64,000 nt of DNA from contig NC_022198.1 in assembly GCF_000590555.1 (NCBI RefSeq), positions 578,338 through 642,337 on the forward strand. Reading direction: 5' to 3'. The translations under genes were made by a program, and so were the position numbers. Positions 8,221 through 17,541 of the stretch are shown here, piece by piece; the stretch's first letter is position 1; every line of letters starts with the position of its first letter. This stretch comes from Corynebacterium argentoratense DSM 44202. Its GTDB lineage: Bacteria; Actinomycetota; Actinomycetes; Mycobacteriales; Mycobacteriaceae. The notes beneath the pieces were generated by a model. The model searched no databases, was not told where the DNA came from, and saw nothing but the letters and a program-made list of their open reading frames with translations.

Positions 8221-9903
8221 ATGAGCACCCCCACCCCCTACACCGTCGCCGACTACCTCTTCGACCGCATCGCACAAACCGGAGTCAGCGACATCTTCGG
8301 CGTCCCCGGCGACTTCAACCTCACCTTCCTCGACAACATTCTGGACAACCCCGCACTGCGCTGGGTGGGTAACAATAACGAGCTCAACGCGGGCTACGCC
8401 GCCGACGGCTACGCACGCCTGCGTGGCTTTGCCGCCATGGTCACCACCTTCGGCGTGGGCGAACTATCCGCCATCAACGCCACCGGTGGCTCCTATGCAG
8501 AAAACGTTCCAGTCCTCCACATCGTGGGCGCCCCGGTGCGCTTTAGCCAAGACAATCACCTCAAAGTGCACCACACCCTGGCTGATGGTAACTACCGGCA
8601 CTTTTACGAGATGGCCAGCCACGTCACCTGCTCCCAAGCATGGCTGACTCCGGACAATGCGGCGAGCGAAATCGACCGCGTCATCCGCACCATGCTCATC
8701 GAATCCCGCCCCGGCTACCTGGTGCTCAGCCCCGACGTGGCTGCGGCCCGCATCGGGCAGCCCGTGGGTAACATCCGTGAGGACGTCAGCGAATTTACGG
8801 CACGCAACCAACTGGCTGCCTTCGAAGAGGCAGCGACCGAATTCCTTAAAGGCAAGAAAACCACCATCGTCGCTGACCGGCTGATCGAGCGCTATCACGC
8901 AAAACAAGCAACGGGGGAGTTCATCGCCTCCTGCGACCTGCCCTACGCGACGCTGCCGTGGTCTATCGGCGTCGTCGATAATGACAGCCCCCGCTACGTT
9001 GGTGCCTATTGGGCGTCCGTCTCCCCGGAGCGCACCCGTGCGGCAGTCGAGGATGCCGAACGGCTCATCACCATCGGCGTACTGTTTACCGACACCGCCA
9101 CCGCTGGTTTCACCGCAGACATCGAGGAAGCGGACATTCTGGCCGTCGACCCGCACTCCGCACGCGTCGGACACACTATCTACGGGCCCATCGCCATGGC
9201 CGATGCCCTCCCGGCTCTGACCCGGGCCGTTGCCGCCGCCCAGCCGCAGCCTCAACCCCTGAAGCAAGCCGAGCCAGCAGAGGCAGCCGAGTCTAATCCC
9301 GATGAGCAGCTGCGCCAGGATGACCTGTGGGAGATCATCACTACCTGGCTTCCCACGGACGCAACCTTGGTCGCTGATCTTGGAACCTCCATGTTCGGCC
9401 TTGCCGGCAAGCCCCTGCCCAAGGGCACCGAATCCATGGGCCAGCCCGTGTGGGCTTCCATCGGATTCGCGCTACCCGCCAGCCTTGGCGCATCCTTGGC
9501 CGCCCCCGAGCGGCGCAGCGTGCTGGTCAGTGGTGACGGTGCGGCACAGCTGACCGTGCAGGAAATCTCCACGATGCTGCGGGAAAAAACCAACCCGATC
9601 ATGGTGATCATCAACAACGAGGGCTACACCGTCGAACGCGCCATCCACGGCCCCGAAGCCCCTTACAACGACATCACCACCTACCACTGGGACCTCGTGC
9701 CCGCAGCCATGGGCGGCACCGAAGAAACCACCCTGGTCCTCAAGGCACGCACCCCGAACGAGTTGAAGCAGGCGCTCGCCACGGCGGAGGCCACCAGGGA
9801 CAAGCTGGTGATGGTGGAAGTCATCATGGATCGCGACGACATCCCCACCACCTTGAAGAACTTCGCCGCATCCGTGGCGAAGAAGCCGCAGCCGAAGAAC
9901 TAA
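8221..9903 (+). CDS. Thiamine-diphosphate 2-keto-acid decarboxylase (indolepyruvate/phenylpyruvate decarboxylase type)
   Basis: 560 residues, typical of IpdC/Pdc enzymes. The Pyr domain has IFGVPGDFNLTFLDNIL and the activating Glu54 in NNELNAGYAADGYAR, followed by the His pair in LKVHHTLADG. The PP domain has the thiamine-diphosphate/Mg motif from SGDGAAQLTVQEIS to INNEGYTVERAIHG. These features, with no biosynthetic ALS-type FAD region, point to non-oxidative decarboxylation of an aromatic or branched 2-keto acid to an aldehyde, which the upstream dehydrogenase would oxidise. The gene uses strongly C-ended codons and looks more like core DNA than the adjacent dehydrogenase gene. It ends 5 bp before the convergent serine-dehydratase remnant. 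Substrate preference is not determined. Confidence 0.9.
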   Translation: MSTPTPYTVADYLFDRIAQTGVSDIFGVPGDFNLTFLDNILDNPALRWVGNNNELNAGYAADGYARLRGFAAMVTTFGVGELSAINATGGSYAENVPVLHIVGAPVRFSQDNHLKVHHTLADGNYRHFYEMASHVTCSQAWLTPDNAASEIDRVIRTMLIESRPGYLVLSPDVAAARIGQPVGNIREDVSEFTARNQLAAFEEAATEFLKGKKTTIVADRLIERYHAKQATGEFIASCDLPYATLPWSIGVVDNDSPRYVGAYWASVSPERTRAAVEDAERLITIGVLFTDTATAGFTADIEEADILAVDPHSARVGHTIYGPIAMADALPALTRAVAAAQPQPQPLKQAEPAEAAESNPDEQLRQDDLWEIITTWLPTDATLVADLGTSMFGLAGKPLPKGTESMGQPVWASIGFALPASLGASLAAPERRSVLVSGDGAAQLTVQEISTMLREKTNPIMVIINNEGYTVERAIHGPEAPYNDITTYHWDLVPAAMGGTEETTLVLKARTPNELKQALATAEATRDKLVMVEVIMDRDDIPTTLKNFAASVAKKPQPKN

Positions 9904-9908
9904 AGCTT

Positions 9909-10450
9909 CTAGCACTCAGGGGTATTGACCGCCACGGTGATTGCCAAACCACCGCCGGCGGTCTCTTTATAGCGCTCCGAAAACTCCGCCGTTTTCTGCG
10001 GGTCCTCCGCAGCCCGCTGCTCGTGCCAGCCATGCGCACGCCGACGAACCCCCAAACCACCAGGAAGAACACCTGTAGTGTTGACGCCGCGTTTCGCATA
10101 TCCATCCATGGCGTGAAAAACGCGATCCAGGGCGCTATCGATCGCGGCGTCATCACGCACCGAACGCTCGCACTCGCGCTACACCTCGGCGATGCTCAAG
10201 CCGTGGTCGGCCCCGTATCCGCTAAAGAACCGTACAAAATGATCGTGATGCTACCGGCAACATCGGCGGGGATATCCTCGCCAATAGTCACCGCCCCGCC
10301 GACAATTTCATGGGCAGCCGCAAGCTCGGGGCCATTCGGGAAGCGCAGCAGGCTGTCGGCAAACTCGTACCCGGCGAGCATCGGGCCGACCGTATGGCTC
10401 GAACTCGGCCCAACACCCACCTTGAACAGATCAAACGCGGACACCGTCAT
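9909..10450 (-). pseudogene. sdaA: L-serine dehydratase (SdaA) remnant with internal deletions
   Basis: The minus strand begins with the N terminus of a single-chain L-serine ammonia-lyase, [20 protein letters not shown], and runs ~85 residues to a stop. In another frame follow ALDRVFHAMDGYAKRGVNTT and LPGGLGVRRRAHG, and then, much too soon, the normal extreme C terminus ERYKETAGGGLAITV...TPEC. A full enzyme has about 450-470 residues; here about 180 codons remain and the iron-sulfur cluster cysteine region is missing. At least two internal deletions and a frame change are therefore needed, and the product cannot be active. The start codon overlaps the stop of the ABC-F gene (ATGA), so the intact gene was translationally coupled to it. 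Confidence 0.85.
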
Positions 10451-12291
10451 AGTTTGTCGGCGACCTCCATCCACTGCATATCCAGCTCGTCTTTTTCCTC
10501 ACGCACCGCACTGAGCTGCTCGTTAAGCTCAGCCACCCGGGCAAAATCATCCGCTGCCTCAGCCATGGCCTGTTCGATCTGCGCCTGCTTGTCATCCAAC
10601 TTGGCGATCTTGCGTTCCAAAGACTGCAGCTCCTTGGTCAGCTTGCGTTCCTCCGCCGCGCTCAAACCCGACGTTGACGCGCCCGCCCCAGCCCCCGCGA
10701 CGTCAGGACTAGATGATGACGCCGCGGGGGACGACACCGAACGCGACTGCGCCGCCGCAGAACCCACATTGCTCGCAACAGTCGACTGGGCAAGGCTAGC
10801 CCTACGCTGCAGATACTCCTCGATGCCGCCCGGAAGGTTCGTCAGGGTGCCATCACCAAACAGTGCCCAGGTGCTGTCACACACACGCTCGATCAGATAA
10901 CGATCGTGGGAAATAACAATCAGGGTGCCTGGCCACCCATCGAGCAAAGACTCCAACTCCTGCAAGGTATCAATGTCGAGGTCGTTGGTGGGCTCGTCAA
11001 GCAACAACACATTCGGCTCCGCCATCAGCACGCGGGTCAGCTGCAGACGACGGCGCTCGCCACCAGACAAATCCTTAATGGGCGTGCGCTGGCGCTTCGC
11101 TGAAAAACCAAGACGCTCCGCCAACTGGGAGGCCGACAATTCCTTCTTGCCCAACTGCACATAGGACGCCACCTGCTCCACCGCATCCAGCAAGCGCATG
11201 TCCTGATCCAGATCATCCAACTCCTGGCGCAACCAGCCCAAACGCACCGTCGTGCCCTCGGTCCGGGAACCCGCCGCCAGTGGATGCTCGCCAGCGATCG
11301 TGCGCAGCAACGTCGTCTTGCCGGAACCATTGACCCCCACCAAACCAATGCGCTCGCCCGGCGCCAACCGCCACGTCAGATCATCAACCAACACCCGACC
11401 ATCAGGGGTCTGGATGGTCGCATCTACCAAGTCGATAACCTTCTTGCCTTGGCGCTTACGCGAAAACGCCATCAGCTCCACAGAATCCCGCGGCGGCGGA
11501 ACATCGTTAATCAACTGCTCGGCTGTCTCAATGCGGTAGCGCGGCTTCGACGTGCGAGCAGGCGCACCGCGGCGCAACCATGCAAGCTCCTTACGTGCAA
11601 GGTTCTGACGCCGCTGCTCCGCAGCATCTGCCTGGCGGGCACGCTCCGCACGGGCAAACGTCCAATCGTTGTAGCCGCCCTCGTAGGTGTCCACCTGGCC
11701 GTCGTGGACTTCCCACGTCTTCGTCGCCACCGTATCGAGGAACCAACGGTCGTGCGTGACCACAATCAATGCAGCCTTGTTGGCCAGCAGATAGTCCGCC
11801 AACCACTGCACACCCTCCACGTCCAGGTGGTTGGTGGGCTCGTCCAGAATGATCAGATCGAGGTCACGCACCAGTGCTGCAGCAAGGTTGGTGCGGCGGC
11901 GCTCCCCACCGGACAGCGAACCCACCGGGGTGTCCAACCCAAGGTCGACAATGCCCAACCCCTCTAGGACCTCACGAACCTTCGCGTTCGACGCCCACTC
12001 GTAGGTGTGCACACCCAACGGTTCCAGCACAACCTCAGCCACCGTGGCGTCATCATCCAATTCTGCGCCTTGGGTGACCACAGCCATCGCCAAATCCCCA
12101 GTATGCGACACCCGGCCAGAATCCGGCTGCTCGAGGCCCGCGAGGATGCGCAACAGGGTGGTTTTACCGCCACCGTTCAACCCCACCACGCCGATCCGGT
12201 CGCCCGTCTGAATGCCCAAAGACACCTGGTCGAGAACAGTTTTCAGCCCGTAGGACTGCGAGACATTTTCGAGGTTAATGAGGTTAGCCAC
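10447..12291 (-). CDS. ABC-F family ATPase (Uup/EttA-like, ribosome-associated)
   Basis: 614 residues with two nucleotide-binding domains and no membrane segments. Domain 1 has [31 protein letters not shown] and [12 protein letters not shown]. The inter-domain linker (~residues 230-300) is rich in Arg and Lys, as in ABC-F proteins. Domain 2 has [31 protein letters not shown] and [11 protein letters not shown]. The last ~80 residues ([19 protein letters not shown]...) form the coiled coil typical of the Uup group. A Ser/Ala-rich linker of ~40 residues precedes the coiled coil. Such proteins act on ribosomes, and the Uup class is tied to ribosome assembly and DNA-repair phenotypes. The family is certain; the subfamily is probable. 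Confidence 0.93.
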   Translation of the reverse strand: MANLINLENVSQSYGLKTVLDQVSLGIQTGDRIGVVGLNGGGKTTLLRILAGLEQPDSGRVSHTGDLAMAVVTQGAELDDDATVAEVVLEPLGVHTYEWASNAKVREVLEGLGIVDLGLDTPVGSLSGGERRRTNLAAALVRDLDLIILDEPTNHLDVEGVQWLADYLLANKAALIVVTHDRWFLDTVATKTWEVHDGQVDTYEGGYNDWTFARAERARQADAAEQRRQNLARKELAWLRRGAPARTSKPRYRIETAEQLINDVPPPRDSVELMAFSRKRQGKKVIDLVDATIQTPDGRVLVDDLTWRLAPGERIGLVGVNGSGKTTLLRTIAGEHPLAAGSRTEGTTVRLGWLRQELDDLDQDMRLLDAVEQVASYVQLGKKELSASQLAERLGFSAKRQRTPIKDLSGGERRRLQLTRVLMAEPNVLLLDEPTNDLDIDTLQELESLLDGWPGTLIVISHDRYLIERVCDSTWALFGDGTLTNLPGGIEEYLQRRASLAQSTVASNVGSAAAQSRSVSSPAASSSSPDVAGAGAGASTSGLSAAEERKLTKELQSLERKIAKLDDKQAQIEQAMAEAADDFARVAELNEQLSAVREEKDELDMQWMEVADKL

Positions 12292-12376
12292 GAGCGCTAT
12301 TGTCGCACACTGTACTGCCCACTGCCGCCTGCTGCCCGGTGCTGCCTGCTGCGTGATGTGGACTTCCTGGTGTGGG

Positions 12377-12730
12377 CTAGTCCGTGGTGAGCATCGTCAG
12401 CAACAGCAACGCATCATCGCACCCATCCACCGCATCCACCCGATGCAGCTCATACGCATCCAGATGAATCACGCGCCCCGGCCGCAAACGGAACGCCTGC
12501 GTGGTTGTAGCAGTAGATCCTGGCGCAGACGTATACACCGTGAAATCAAGCTCGCCGCGCACGCACTGCACCGTGATCGGATGCGCCGCAGTATGGTCGT
12601 TCAGGCACTGGCCGGGAGCAAAACGAAACACGATGATGTTCGCGCCGGGCAACGTCGCCAGACGAGCAACCGCTGGGCGCGCGCCCTGCCGCGGCTCCGG
12701 GGCGTCATTAAACAGATCGCTGTAAAACAT
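12377..12730 (-). CDS. Small cupin-domain protein
   Basis: 117 residues forming a single cupin barrel: motif 1 is APGQCLNDHTAAHPITVQCVRGELDFTV with an HT-x2-H arrangement, and motif 2 is LRPGRVIHLDAYELHRVDA, containing the second His. It probably binds a metal, but no substrate is evident. The gene starts 14 bp downstream of the methyltransferase gene on the same strand with GGTGGAAG ahead of the ATG, so the two are likely co-transcribed. Small stand-alone cupins of this kind are often sensors or stress-related and cannot be named further from sequence. Confidence 0.75.
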   Translation of the reverse strand: MFYSDLFNDAPEPRQGARPAVARLATLPGANIIVFRFAPGQCLNDHTAAHPITVQCVRGELDFTVYTSAPGSTATTTQAFRLRPGRVIHLDAYELHRVDAVDGCDDALLLLTMLTTD

Positions 12731-12744
12731 CTTCCACCCACCCG

Positions 12745-13524
12745 CTAGGACACATCGGACTTTTTCAACACCAACCCGATAGCCCCCAAGTGCTCCGCAT
12801 GCTTACTAAACGTCGCGCGCATCGTGACAACACGCTTGCGCAATTGCGGCTGGCGCAGCAGATTGAACGCAATCTTGAACACCCCGAGGCCCTCGTCGGC
12901 AATCAACCGGCGCGGCTCTAACAGAGACATTGAGGTGGTGAACGTCTTGACCACCTCAAAGCCCGCCTGAGTGGCCAGGTCGCTCCACTCGTCAATAGTC
13001 AGCGGGCGGGCATTGACCTTGATAGCCCGAGCCAAATCCCGTTGAATAGCCGTCTTCGATTCCTCATCCAGCTCCGCCGGCGTTAACAGCAGTTCGTGGA
13101 TGGCATAGATGCCCCCGGTGCGCAGAATGCGGGCGGCCTCCCGCATGATGGCCAGCTTGTGGGCGTCCGTCTGCATACTCAGCATCGCTTCACCCACCAC
13201 CACGTCGGCGCTGCCATCTTCCAAACCGGTAGCATCCGCAGGGCATTCCCGCACCGACACCTGGCACGGGGGCTGGAGTTCGTTCAAACGGCGACGGGTG
13301 GTCTCACATGCGGAAGGGTCGGCGTCAACACCCACATAGCTGCGGGGTGTTCGGGACAGGATCTCCGCCGCGGTGATACCCAACCCTGGGGCAAACTCAA
13401 CCACCCGCGCGCCAGTGATGGGGCAGTGGTTGAGCAGGAACTCGGTGGTTTCGCGCCCGCCGGGGCGGAGGACTTTTTTGCCGAGGGCAGCCAGCACCCA
13501 GTGGCCGGCCTGTGGTTTATTCAT
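12745..13524 (-). CDS. Class I SAM-dependent methyltransferase
   Basis: 259 residues. SAM-binding motif I is VVEFAPGLGITAAEILSR and motif II is YVGVDADPSACETTRRRL; further motifs are GSADVVVGEAMLSMQT and the Met-Arg-Glu-Ala segment of the methyltransferase-11 fold. This is a soluble Rossmann-like methyltransferase of unknown acceptor. The C-terminal part (LLEPRRLIADEGLG...) is helical and could cap the substrate. It appears to lead a two-gene unit with the cupin gene and is divergent from the ABM-domain gene across ~130 bp. Confidence 0.82.
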   Translation of the reverse strand: MNKPQAGHWVLAALGKKVLRPGGRETTEFLLNHCPITGARVVEFAPGLGITAAEILSRTPRSYVGVDADPSACETTRRRLNELQPPCQVSVRECPADATGLEDGSADVVVGEAMLSMQTDAHKLAIMREAARILRTGGIYAIHELLLTPAELDEESKTAIQRDLARAIKVNARPLTIDEWSDLATQAGFEVVKTFTTSMSLLEPRRLIADEGLGVFKIAFNLLRQPQLRKRVVTMRATFSKHAEHLGAIGLVLKKSDVS

Positions 13525-13656
13525 GGGCGCAATCCTTGATCCTTGGTATTTTTTTGCTTACTTCTCGCTGGCACCCGCAGGGGGATGAGGCGTACGCAGC
13601 TAATTGTAGACTAATCTTTTCTTTCCTGTGGGGTGCGTTACCTATATCCTGGCCAC

Positions 13657-13980
13657 ATGATTTTGATCAACGTAAAATTCACGCCCCTGCCCGACAACGT
13701 CGCAACCTTCCCCGAACTGGTCCGCGACTTCACCCAAGCAACCCGCGCGGAAGACGGCTGCCTGTTCTTCGAGTGGTACCGCTCCACCGAACGCCTCAAC
13801 GAATACATCCTGGTTGAAGGCTTTAAGGATGACGCCGCGGAGGCCCATGTCGGCAGCGAACACTTCAAGGCTGCCTGCGAGCTATTCCCCACCATCCTCG
13901 AGAAAACCCCAGAGATCATCAACACCCTGATCGAAGGCAAAACCCACTGGGACGAAATGGCCGAATTCCAAGTTCAATAG
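13657..13980 (+). CDS. Antibiotic-biosynthesis-monooxygenase (ABM) domain protein
   Basis: 107 residues from ATG 13657 (an upstream ATG at 13633 is in frame but less likely). The pattern of a small dimeric alpha/beta barrel is clear: ILINVKFTPLPDNVATFPEL, then REDGCLFFEWYRS-like AEDGCLFFEWYRS, NEYILVEGF and a C-terminal helix HVGSEHFKAACELFPTIL. Relatives such as YgiN and LsrG are cofactor-free oxygenases, isomerases or stress proteins. No partner gene suggests a substrate. It carries one copy of the ATGACGCCGCG repeat in its coding sequence at 13829. Confidence 0.8.
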   Translation: MILINVKFTPLPDNVATFPELVRDFTQATRAEDGCLFFEWYRSTERLNEYILVEGFKDDAAEAHVGSEHFKAACELFPTILEKTPEIINTLIEGKTHWDEMAEFQVQ

Positions 13981-14033
13981 GGGTTGGCCATGTAGGGGTA
14001 GCGGGTGGCATCGAGGGACTAAAATGCCACCCT

Positions 14034-14906
14034 ATGGGAAAAAAAGAGCTACCGAAGCTGTCGAAGAAAGCCTATGAGGCCGAACTAAAGCGCCTGCAGG
14101 CTGAACTGGTTGAGATGCAGCAGTGGGTTGTCGAGACCGGCGCCCGCGTCGTCATCATCATGGAGGGGCGCGACGCCGCAGGCAAGGGCTCTGCGATCAA
14201 GCGGATCACCCAATACCTCAACCCCCGCACCTGCCGCATTGAGGCGCTGCCCGCGCCGTCATCACGCGAACAGGGTCAGTGGTACTTCCAGCGTTATGTT
14301 GAAAAACTGCCGACTGCGGGCGAGATCGTCATTTTTGACCGCTCGTGGTACAACCGTGCGGGCGTGGAGCGCGTGATGGGTTTCTGTACCTCGGAGGAAT
14401 ACCGCCGCTTCTTGCACCAGGCCCCGATCTTTGAGCGCCTGCTGGTAGAAGACGGCATTATGCTGCGCAAATACTGGTTCTCGGTGTCGGATGAGGAGCA
14501 AGTCAAGCGCTTTAAGTCCCGCCGTAATGATCCGCTGCGCCGCTGGAAGCTGTCGCCCATGGACCTGCAGTCGATCACCCGCTGGGAGGACTACTCCCGC
14601 GCGAAGGACGAGATGTTTGTCCACACCGACATCCCTTCTGCTCCCTGGTACACGGTGGAGTCGGAGGACAAGAAGCGCTCGCGTATCAACGTCATTTCGC
14701 ACCTGTTGTCGACCATTCCCTATGAGCACATCGATCGTCCGATGCCGGAGATCCCGGAGCGCCCCAAGTCGACGAATGACTACGAGCGTCCTCCCCGCGA
14801 GGATTTCCGTTACGTTCCTGACGTCGCGTCCAAACTGGAGGCAGGCAACCAGGATGCCGCTGAGCAGGGCAAGAAGGCGAAAAAGGAGAAGAAACCCAAA
14901 AACTGA
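14034..14906 (+). CDS. ppk2: Polyphosphate kinase 2 (PPK2)
   Basis: 290 residues matching the PPK2 family: Walker A EGRDAAGKGSAIKRITQYL, Walker B region EIVIFDRSWYNRAGVERVMG, lid region WFSVSDEEQVKRFKSRRNDP and LSPMDLQSITRWEDYSRAKD. PPK2 enzymes use polyphosphate to phosphorylate nucleoside mono- or diphosphates; the one-domain form with this lid is common in Corynebacterium (PPK2A/B). The C-terminal tail is Lys-rich (GKKAKKEKKPKN). The ATG follows a poor ribosome site. It lies tail-to-head with an enoyl-CoA hydratase-family gene 35 bp on, but no functional link is apparent. Confidence 0.92.
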   Translation: MGKKELPKLSKKAYEAELKRLQAELVEMQQWVVETGARVVIIMEGRDAAGKGSAIKRITQYLNPRTCRIEALPAPSSREQGQWYFQRYVEKLPTAGEIVIFDRSWYNRAGVERVMGFCTSEEYRRFLHQAPIFERLLVEDGIMLRKYWFSVSDEEQVKRFKSRRNDPLRRWKLSPMDLQSITRWEDYSRAKDEMFVHTDIPSAPWYTVESEDKKRSRINVISHLLSTIPYEHIDRPMPEIPERPKSTNDYERPPREDFRYVPDVASKLEAGNQDAAEQGKKAKKEKKPKN

Positions 14907-14941
14907 CGCCTAGGTCACATTTTTTCGGTACAGTGTGCTGC

Positions 14942-16027
14942 ATGGCACACGATACTGATGTTTCTACCAACGACGCGTCCACCGTTCCCGACAACCTCGT
15001 CTACGCGCACGTCGTGGGCACCACCGGCCGGCTAGAACTCAACCGGCCCCGTGCCCTCAACTCGCTCAACCTCGAGATGGTCGAGATCATCCTTGACTAC
15101 CTGGAACAGTGGCGCGACGACCCGTCGGTCACCCACATCCTCATCACCTCCACCTCCGAGCGCGCATTCTGCGCCGGCGGTGACGTTCGAGCCATCCGCG
15201 AACAAGGCATGCAGGGCCAGTACGCCGAAGGCGACCGCTTCTTCAACACCGAATACAAGATGAACGAGATGCTGGCGGTATACCCCAAGCCGATCGTCTC
15301 CCTCATCCACGGTGTGGTGATGGGCGGTGGCCTGGGCGTATCGGCGCACGGTTCGCACCGCGTGGTCACCGAGAAAACCTTCGCCGCGATGCCCGAAATG
15401 CTCATCGGGTTCATCCCGGACGTCGGCATGAGCTGGCGGATGCAAAAAATGGTCGGGGGCAAGGGCTACGCATCGGTGGCGTTGGCGAACTTCCTCGCCA
15501 CCACGGGTATGTACTTGAAGCCGGCCGACATGCTGTGGAGCGGCCTGGCCACCCACTACATCGATTCCTCCAAGATGGATGAGTTCGTAGAGGCCGTAAT
15601 TGATGAGTCCAAGGGTGTTGACGCCGCGATCGAAGCGCACACCACGACCGTTGCGGAGTCCTCGGAGTTGGCCCGCTGGGAAAAGCAGATCGAGCAGTGC
15701 TTCGCGGCGAGCTCCTGGTCGGAGATCCGCGCCAACCTTGAAGCCTGCGCGGACGCTGAGTTTGTGGACTTGGTGCGCGAACACACCAAGCTTGCCAACC
15801 CGACTTCCCTGGTGGCCACCATTGAGGTTATTGCCGCGACCGTCGAGTGCAGCCACATTGGGCAGAGCCTGGGCCATGAGCTGACCATGGGTAACCAACT
15901 GCGGCGCGAACCCAACTTCGCAGAAGGCGTGCGCGCGGTGCTCATCGATAAGGACCGCAACCCCAGCTTCGTGCCCAATGACATCGCCGAGGTGGACGAG
16001 CAGTTCTACCGCGACCTGCTGCGCTAG
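14942..16027 (+). CDS. Enoyl-CoA hydratase/isomerase-family protein, 3-hydroxyisobutyryl-CoA hydrolase-like
   Basis: 361 residues from ATG 14942 (a GTG nine bases earlier is in frame). The crotonase fold is seen in RLELNRPRALNSLNLEMV, the oxyanion-hole segment ERAFCAGGDVRAIREQ, and GVVMGGGLGVSAHGSHRVVT with AAMPEMLIGFIPDVGMSW. The length and the PEMLIGFIPDVG segment match the 3-hydroxyisobutyryl-CoA hydrolase group (valine catabolism) rather than short enoyl-CoA hydratases. The usual GGS after PDVG reads MSW here. No other valine-catabolic gene is nearby. Family certain, exact reaction likely. Confidence 0.85.
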   Translation: MAHDTDVSTNDASTVPDNLVYAHVVGTTGRLELNRPRALNSLNLEMVEIILDYLEQWRDDPSVTHILITSTSERAFCAGGDVRAIREQGMQGQYAEGDRFFNTEYKMNEMLAVYPKPIVSLIHGVVMGGGLGVSAHGSHRVVTEKTFAAMPEMLIGFIPDVGMSWRMQKMVGGKGYASVALANFLATTGMYLKPADMLWSGLATHYIDSSKMDEFVEAVIDESKGVDAAIEAHTTTVAESSELARWEKQIEQCFAASSWSEIRANLEACADAEFVDLVREHTKLANPTSLVATIEVIAATVECSHIGQSLGHELTMGNQLRREPNFAEGVRAVLIDKDRNPSFVPNDIAEVDEQFYRDLLR

Positions 16028-16085
16028 CGGCTAGCTGGCAGCTGCTGAGCAGTTATGTGGTAGCTATTGCGCAGCTAGCTGGCGG
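16028..16085. other. Convergent intergenic segment with repeated AGCTAGCTGGC-like words
   Basis: Between two convergent genes the sequence repeats GCTAGC and CTGGC words (GCGGCTAGCTGGCAGC, then GCAGCTAGCTGGCGGC) that can pair with one another. It may act as a bidirectional terminator without a T-run. Confidence 0.35.
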
Positions 16086-17282
16086 CTAGATGGCGTTGCC
16101 GGGGAACAGCAGCAACGCCCAGGAGTCATTCGGTTGTGGCACCCACGCGTGATGCCACAACCCGGTGGCAGAGGTGCACATAGCCAGCACATGTGACTGC
16201 TCTACCTCCTGCCTCGATAGCTCAGGGCGAAGCAGTGCACCCACCCCATGCCGATAACCCAGGAGACGAATGTCGTGGGCTGGGCTGGGCCGGGTCGGCC
16301 CGAACGCTTGCGCACCAAACCACTCTGCGGAACGCGTGGCATCCGCCCACGACCACCGCCAGGTATCACCCTTCACCGTGGCAACATGATAGGCGGTGAC
16401 GGACGCCAAGCCCCGCGACGTCATTAATGACAGGGGAGCGCCGTAGGGGGAGGGCGCTGTGCATTGCAAGGGGCTGCGTCCATCGGCTGGTGGGGCGAGC
16501 AACGAGTTCAAGTAATGCTGGAATTCCGCGGTGGGTTGCAGGCCCTTGGCGGCGATGTCCTGGCCGGTGACGTCGCCCACGCCGTTGAGGTAGCCGGGGG
16601 TGCGTAGGTGCATCACCGACCCATTGGAAAACTCCACCAGCGTGCGGCCTTCTTCCGGCTGCGAGGTGCGGATACCGAGCTCGTGTAGAGAGGCGAAGCC
16701 CTCGCATGCGCGAACCGACACGTGCGGGGACCATGCTGCTGCGAACAATTGCTGGTGGGGGTCCTGGTGCGGCAGCCAGTCGATGATCGCGAGGGTCCGG
16801 GTGCCGTCGGTCTTGGGCAGGCTGATGCCCGGGCGGCCCATGAGGTGCGCGGAAGCGGCCGCGAGATCTGACCAGGATTCGCCCGGAACCGTCACGGCAG
16901 CGAACGTGCGGGGGGCCTGGCCCCGCAGAGTAAAACGAATGCTGATGGAGTCGTCGCTGGCAAACGGTGAGACCGAAGGGTCGTGCGTGGTGCCGGATGA
17001 TGCGTCCGACGAGGAGTCAGCAGATGCATCAGGCGAGGTGTTGGACACGGGGGCGTGTGCTGGACCGTTCGCCAGGCCTTGCGGGGTGGCGGTACCGGTG
17101 GGTGCGACCTCGATGTGTTCGATGTGGCCGAGTTCCTGCAACAAACACTGGATGCGGGCGGCACAGTTCAAGGAGCCGAAGGCGGCGGCGTCGGACGCGT
17201 TGGTGGCGTCGGCGGTGTGGGCGTTGACTGCGTCGGCGGTGTCGGTGGCGTTGGCGGCGGGGCCAGTCGAATGCTCAGACAT
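16086..17282 (-). CDS. Hypothetical protein with low-complexity N-terminal third (DUF6882-like C-terminal part)
   Basis: 398 residues. The first ~110 residues are rich in Ala, Asp, Thr and Ser (DATNASDAAAFGS..., SPDASADSSSDASSGTTHDP) and look disordered. The remainder is a compact globular region with Trp-rich segments such as DTWRWSWADATRSAEWFGAQ and WHHAWVPQPNDSW, which recalls the DUF6882 group of bacterial proteins; this resemblance is tentative. There is no signal peptide or membrane helix. It is divergent from the mycolyltransferase gene across ~260 bp. Function unknown. Confidence 0.6.
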   Translation of the reverse strand: MSEHSTGPAANATDTADAVNAHTADATNASDAAAFGSLNCAARIQCLLQELGHIEHIEVAPTGTATPQGLANGPAHAPVSNTSPDASADSSSDASSGTTHDPSVSPFASDDSISIRFTLRGQAPRTFAAVTVPGESWSDLAAASAHLMGRPGISLPKTDGTRTLAIIDWLPHQDPHQQLFAAAWSPHVSVRACEGFASLHELGIRTSQPEEGRTLVEFSNGSVMHLRTPGYLNGVGDVTGQDIAAKGLQPTAEFQHYLNSLLAPPADGRSPLQCTAPSPYGAPLSLMTSRGLASVTAYHVATVKGDTWRWSWADATRSAEWFGAQAFGPTRPSPAHDIRLLGYRHGVGALLRPELSRQEVEQSHVLAMCTSATGLWHHAWVPQPNDSWALLLFPGNAI

Positions 17283-17395
17283 AGCTCACAGCATACTGAC
17301 AACAGTGCCGCCGCGGACGGACAATGTGCGCCACGCATGACTCGCTGCAACTGACTGCAACAACAGCTAAGGCGGCGGTAGCTAAGGCGCGTAAA

Positions 17396-17476
17396 TGTAA
17401 CCCGATCGCGGACAAGTCGATATAGTCCCATGAGAGACTTTTAACGAATGCGGCAAAACTGACAACCCGGGTTACA
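17396..17476. promoter_or_regulatory. Inverted repeat TGTAACCCG...CGGGTTACA in the mycolyltransferase promoter region
   Basis: Perfect 9-bp arms at 17396-17404 and 17468-17476 flank 63 bp, and the right arm overlaps the palindrome ACCCGGGT. The pair lies 65-145 bp upstream of the mycolyltransferase start, where a looping regulator or two half-sites could act. No known corynebacterial consensus is matched. Confidence 0.4.
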
Positions 17477-17541
17477 CCGGTGAAGCTGCCGCAGTCGCAA
17501 AAACACACCAGTACACGGAATCCCCCTAGGAGCAGTTGAAA

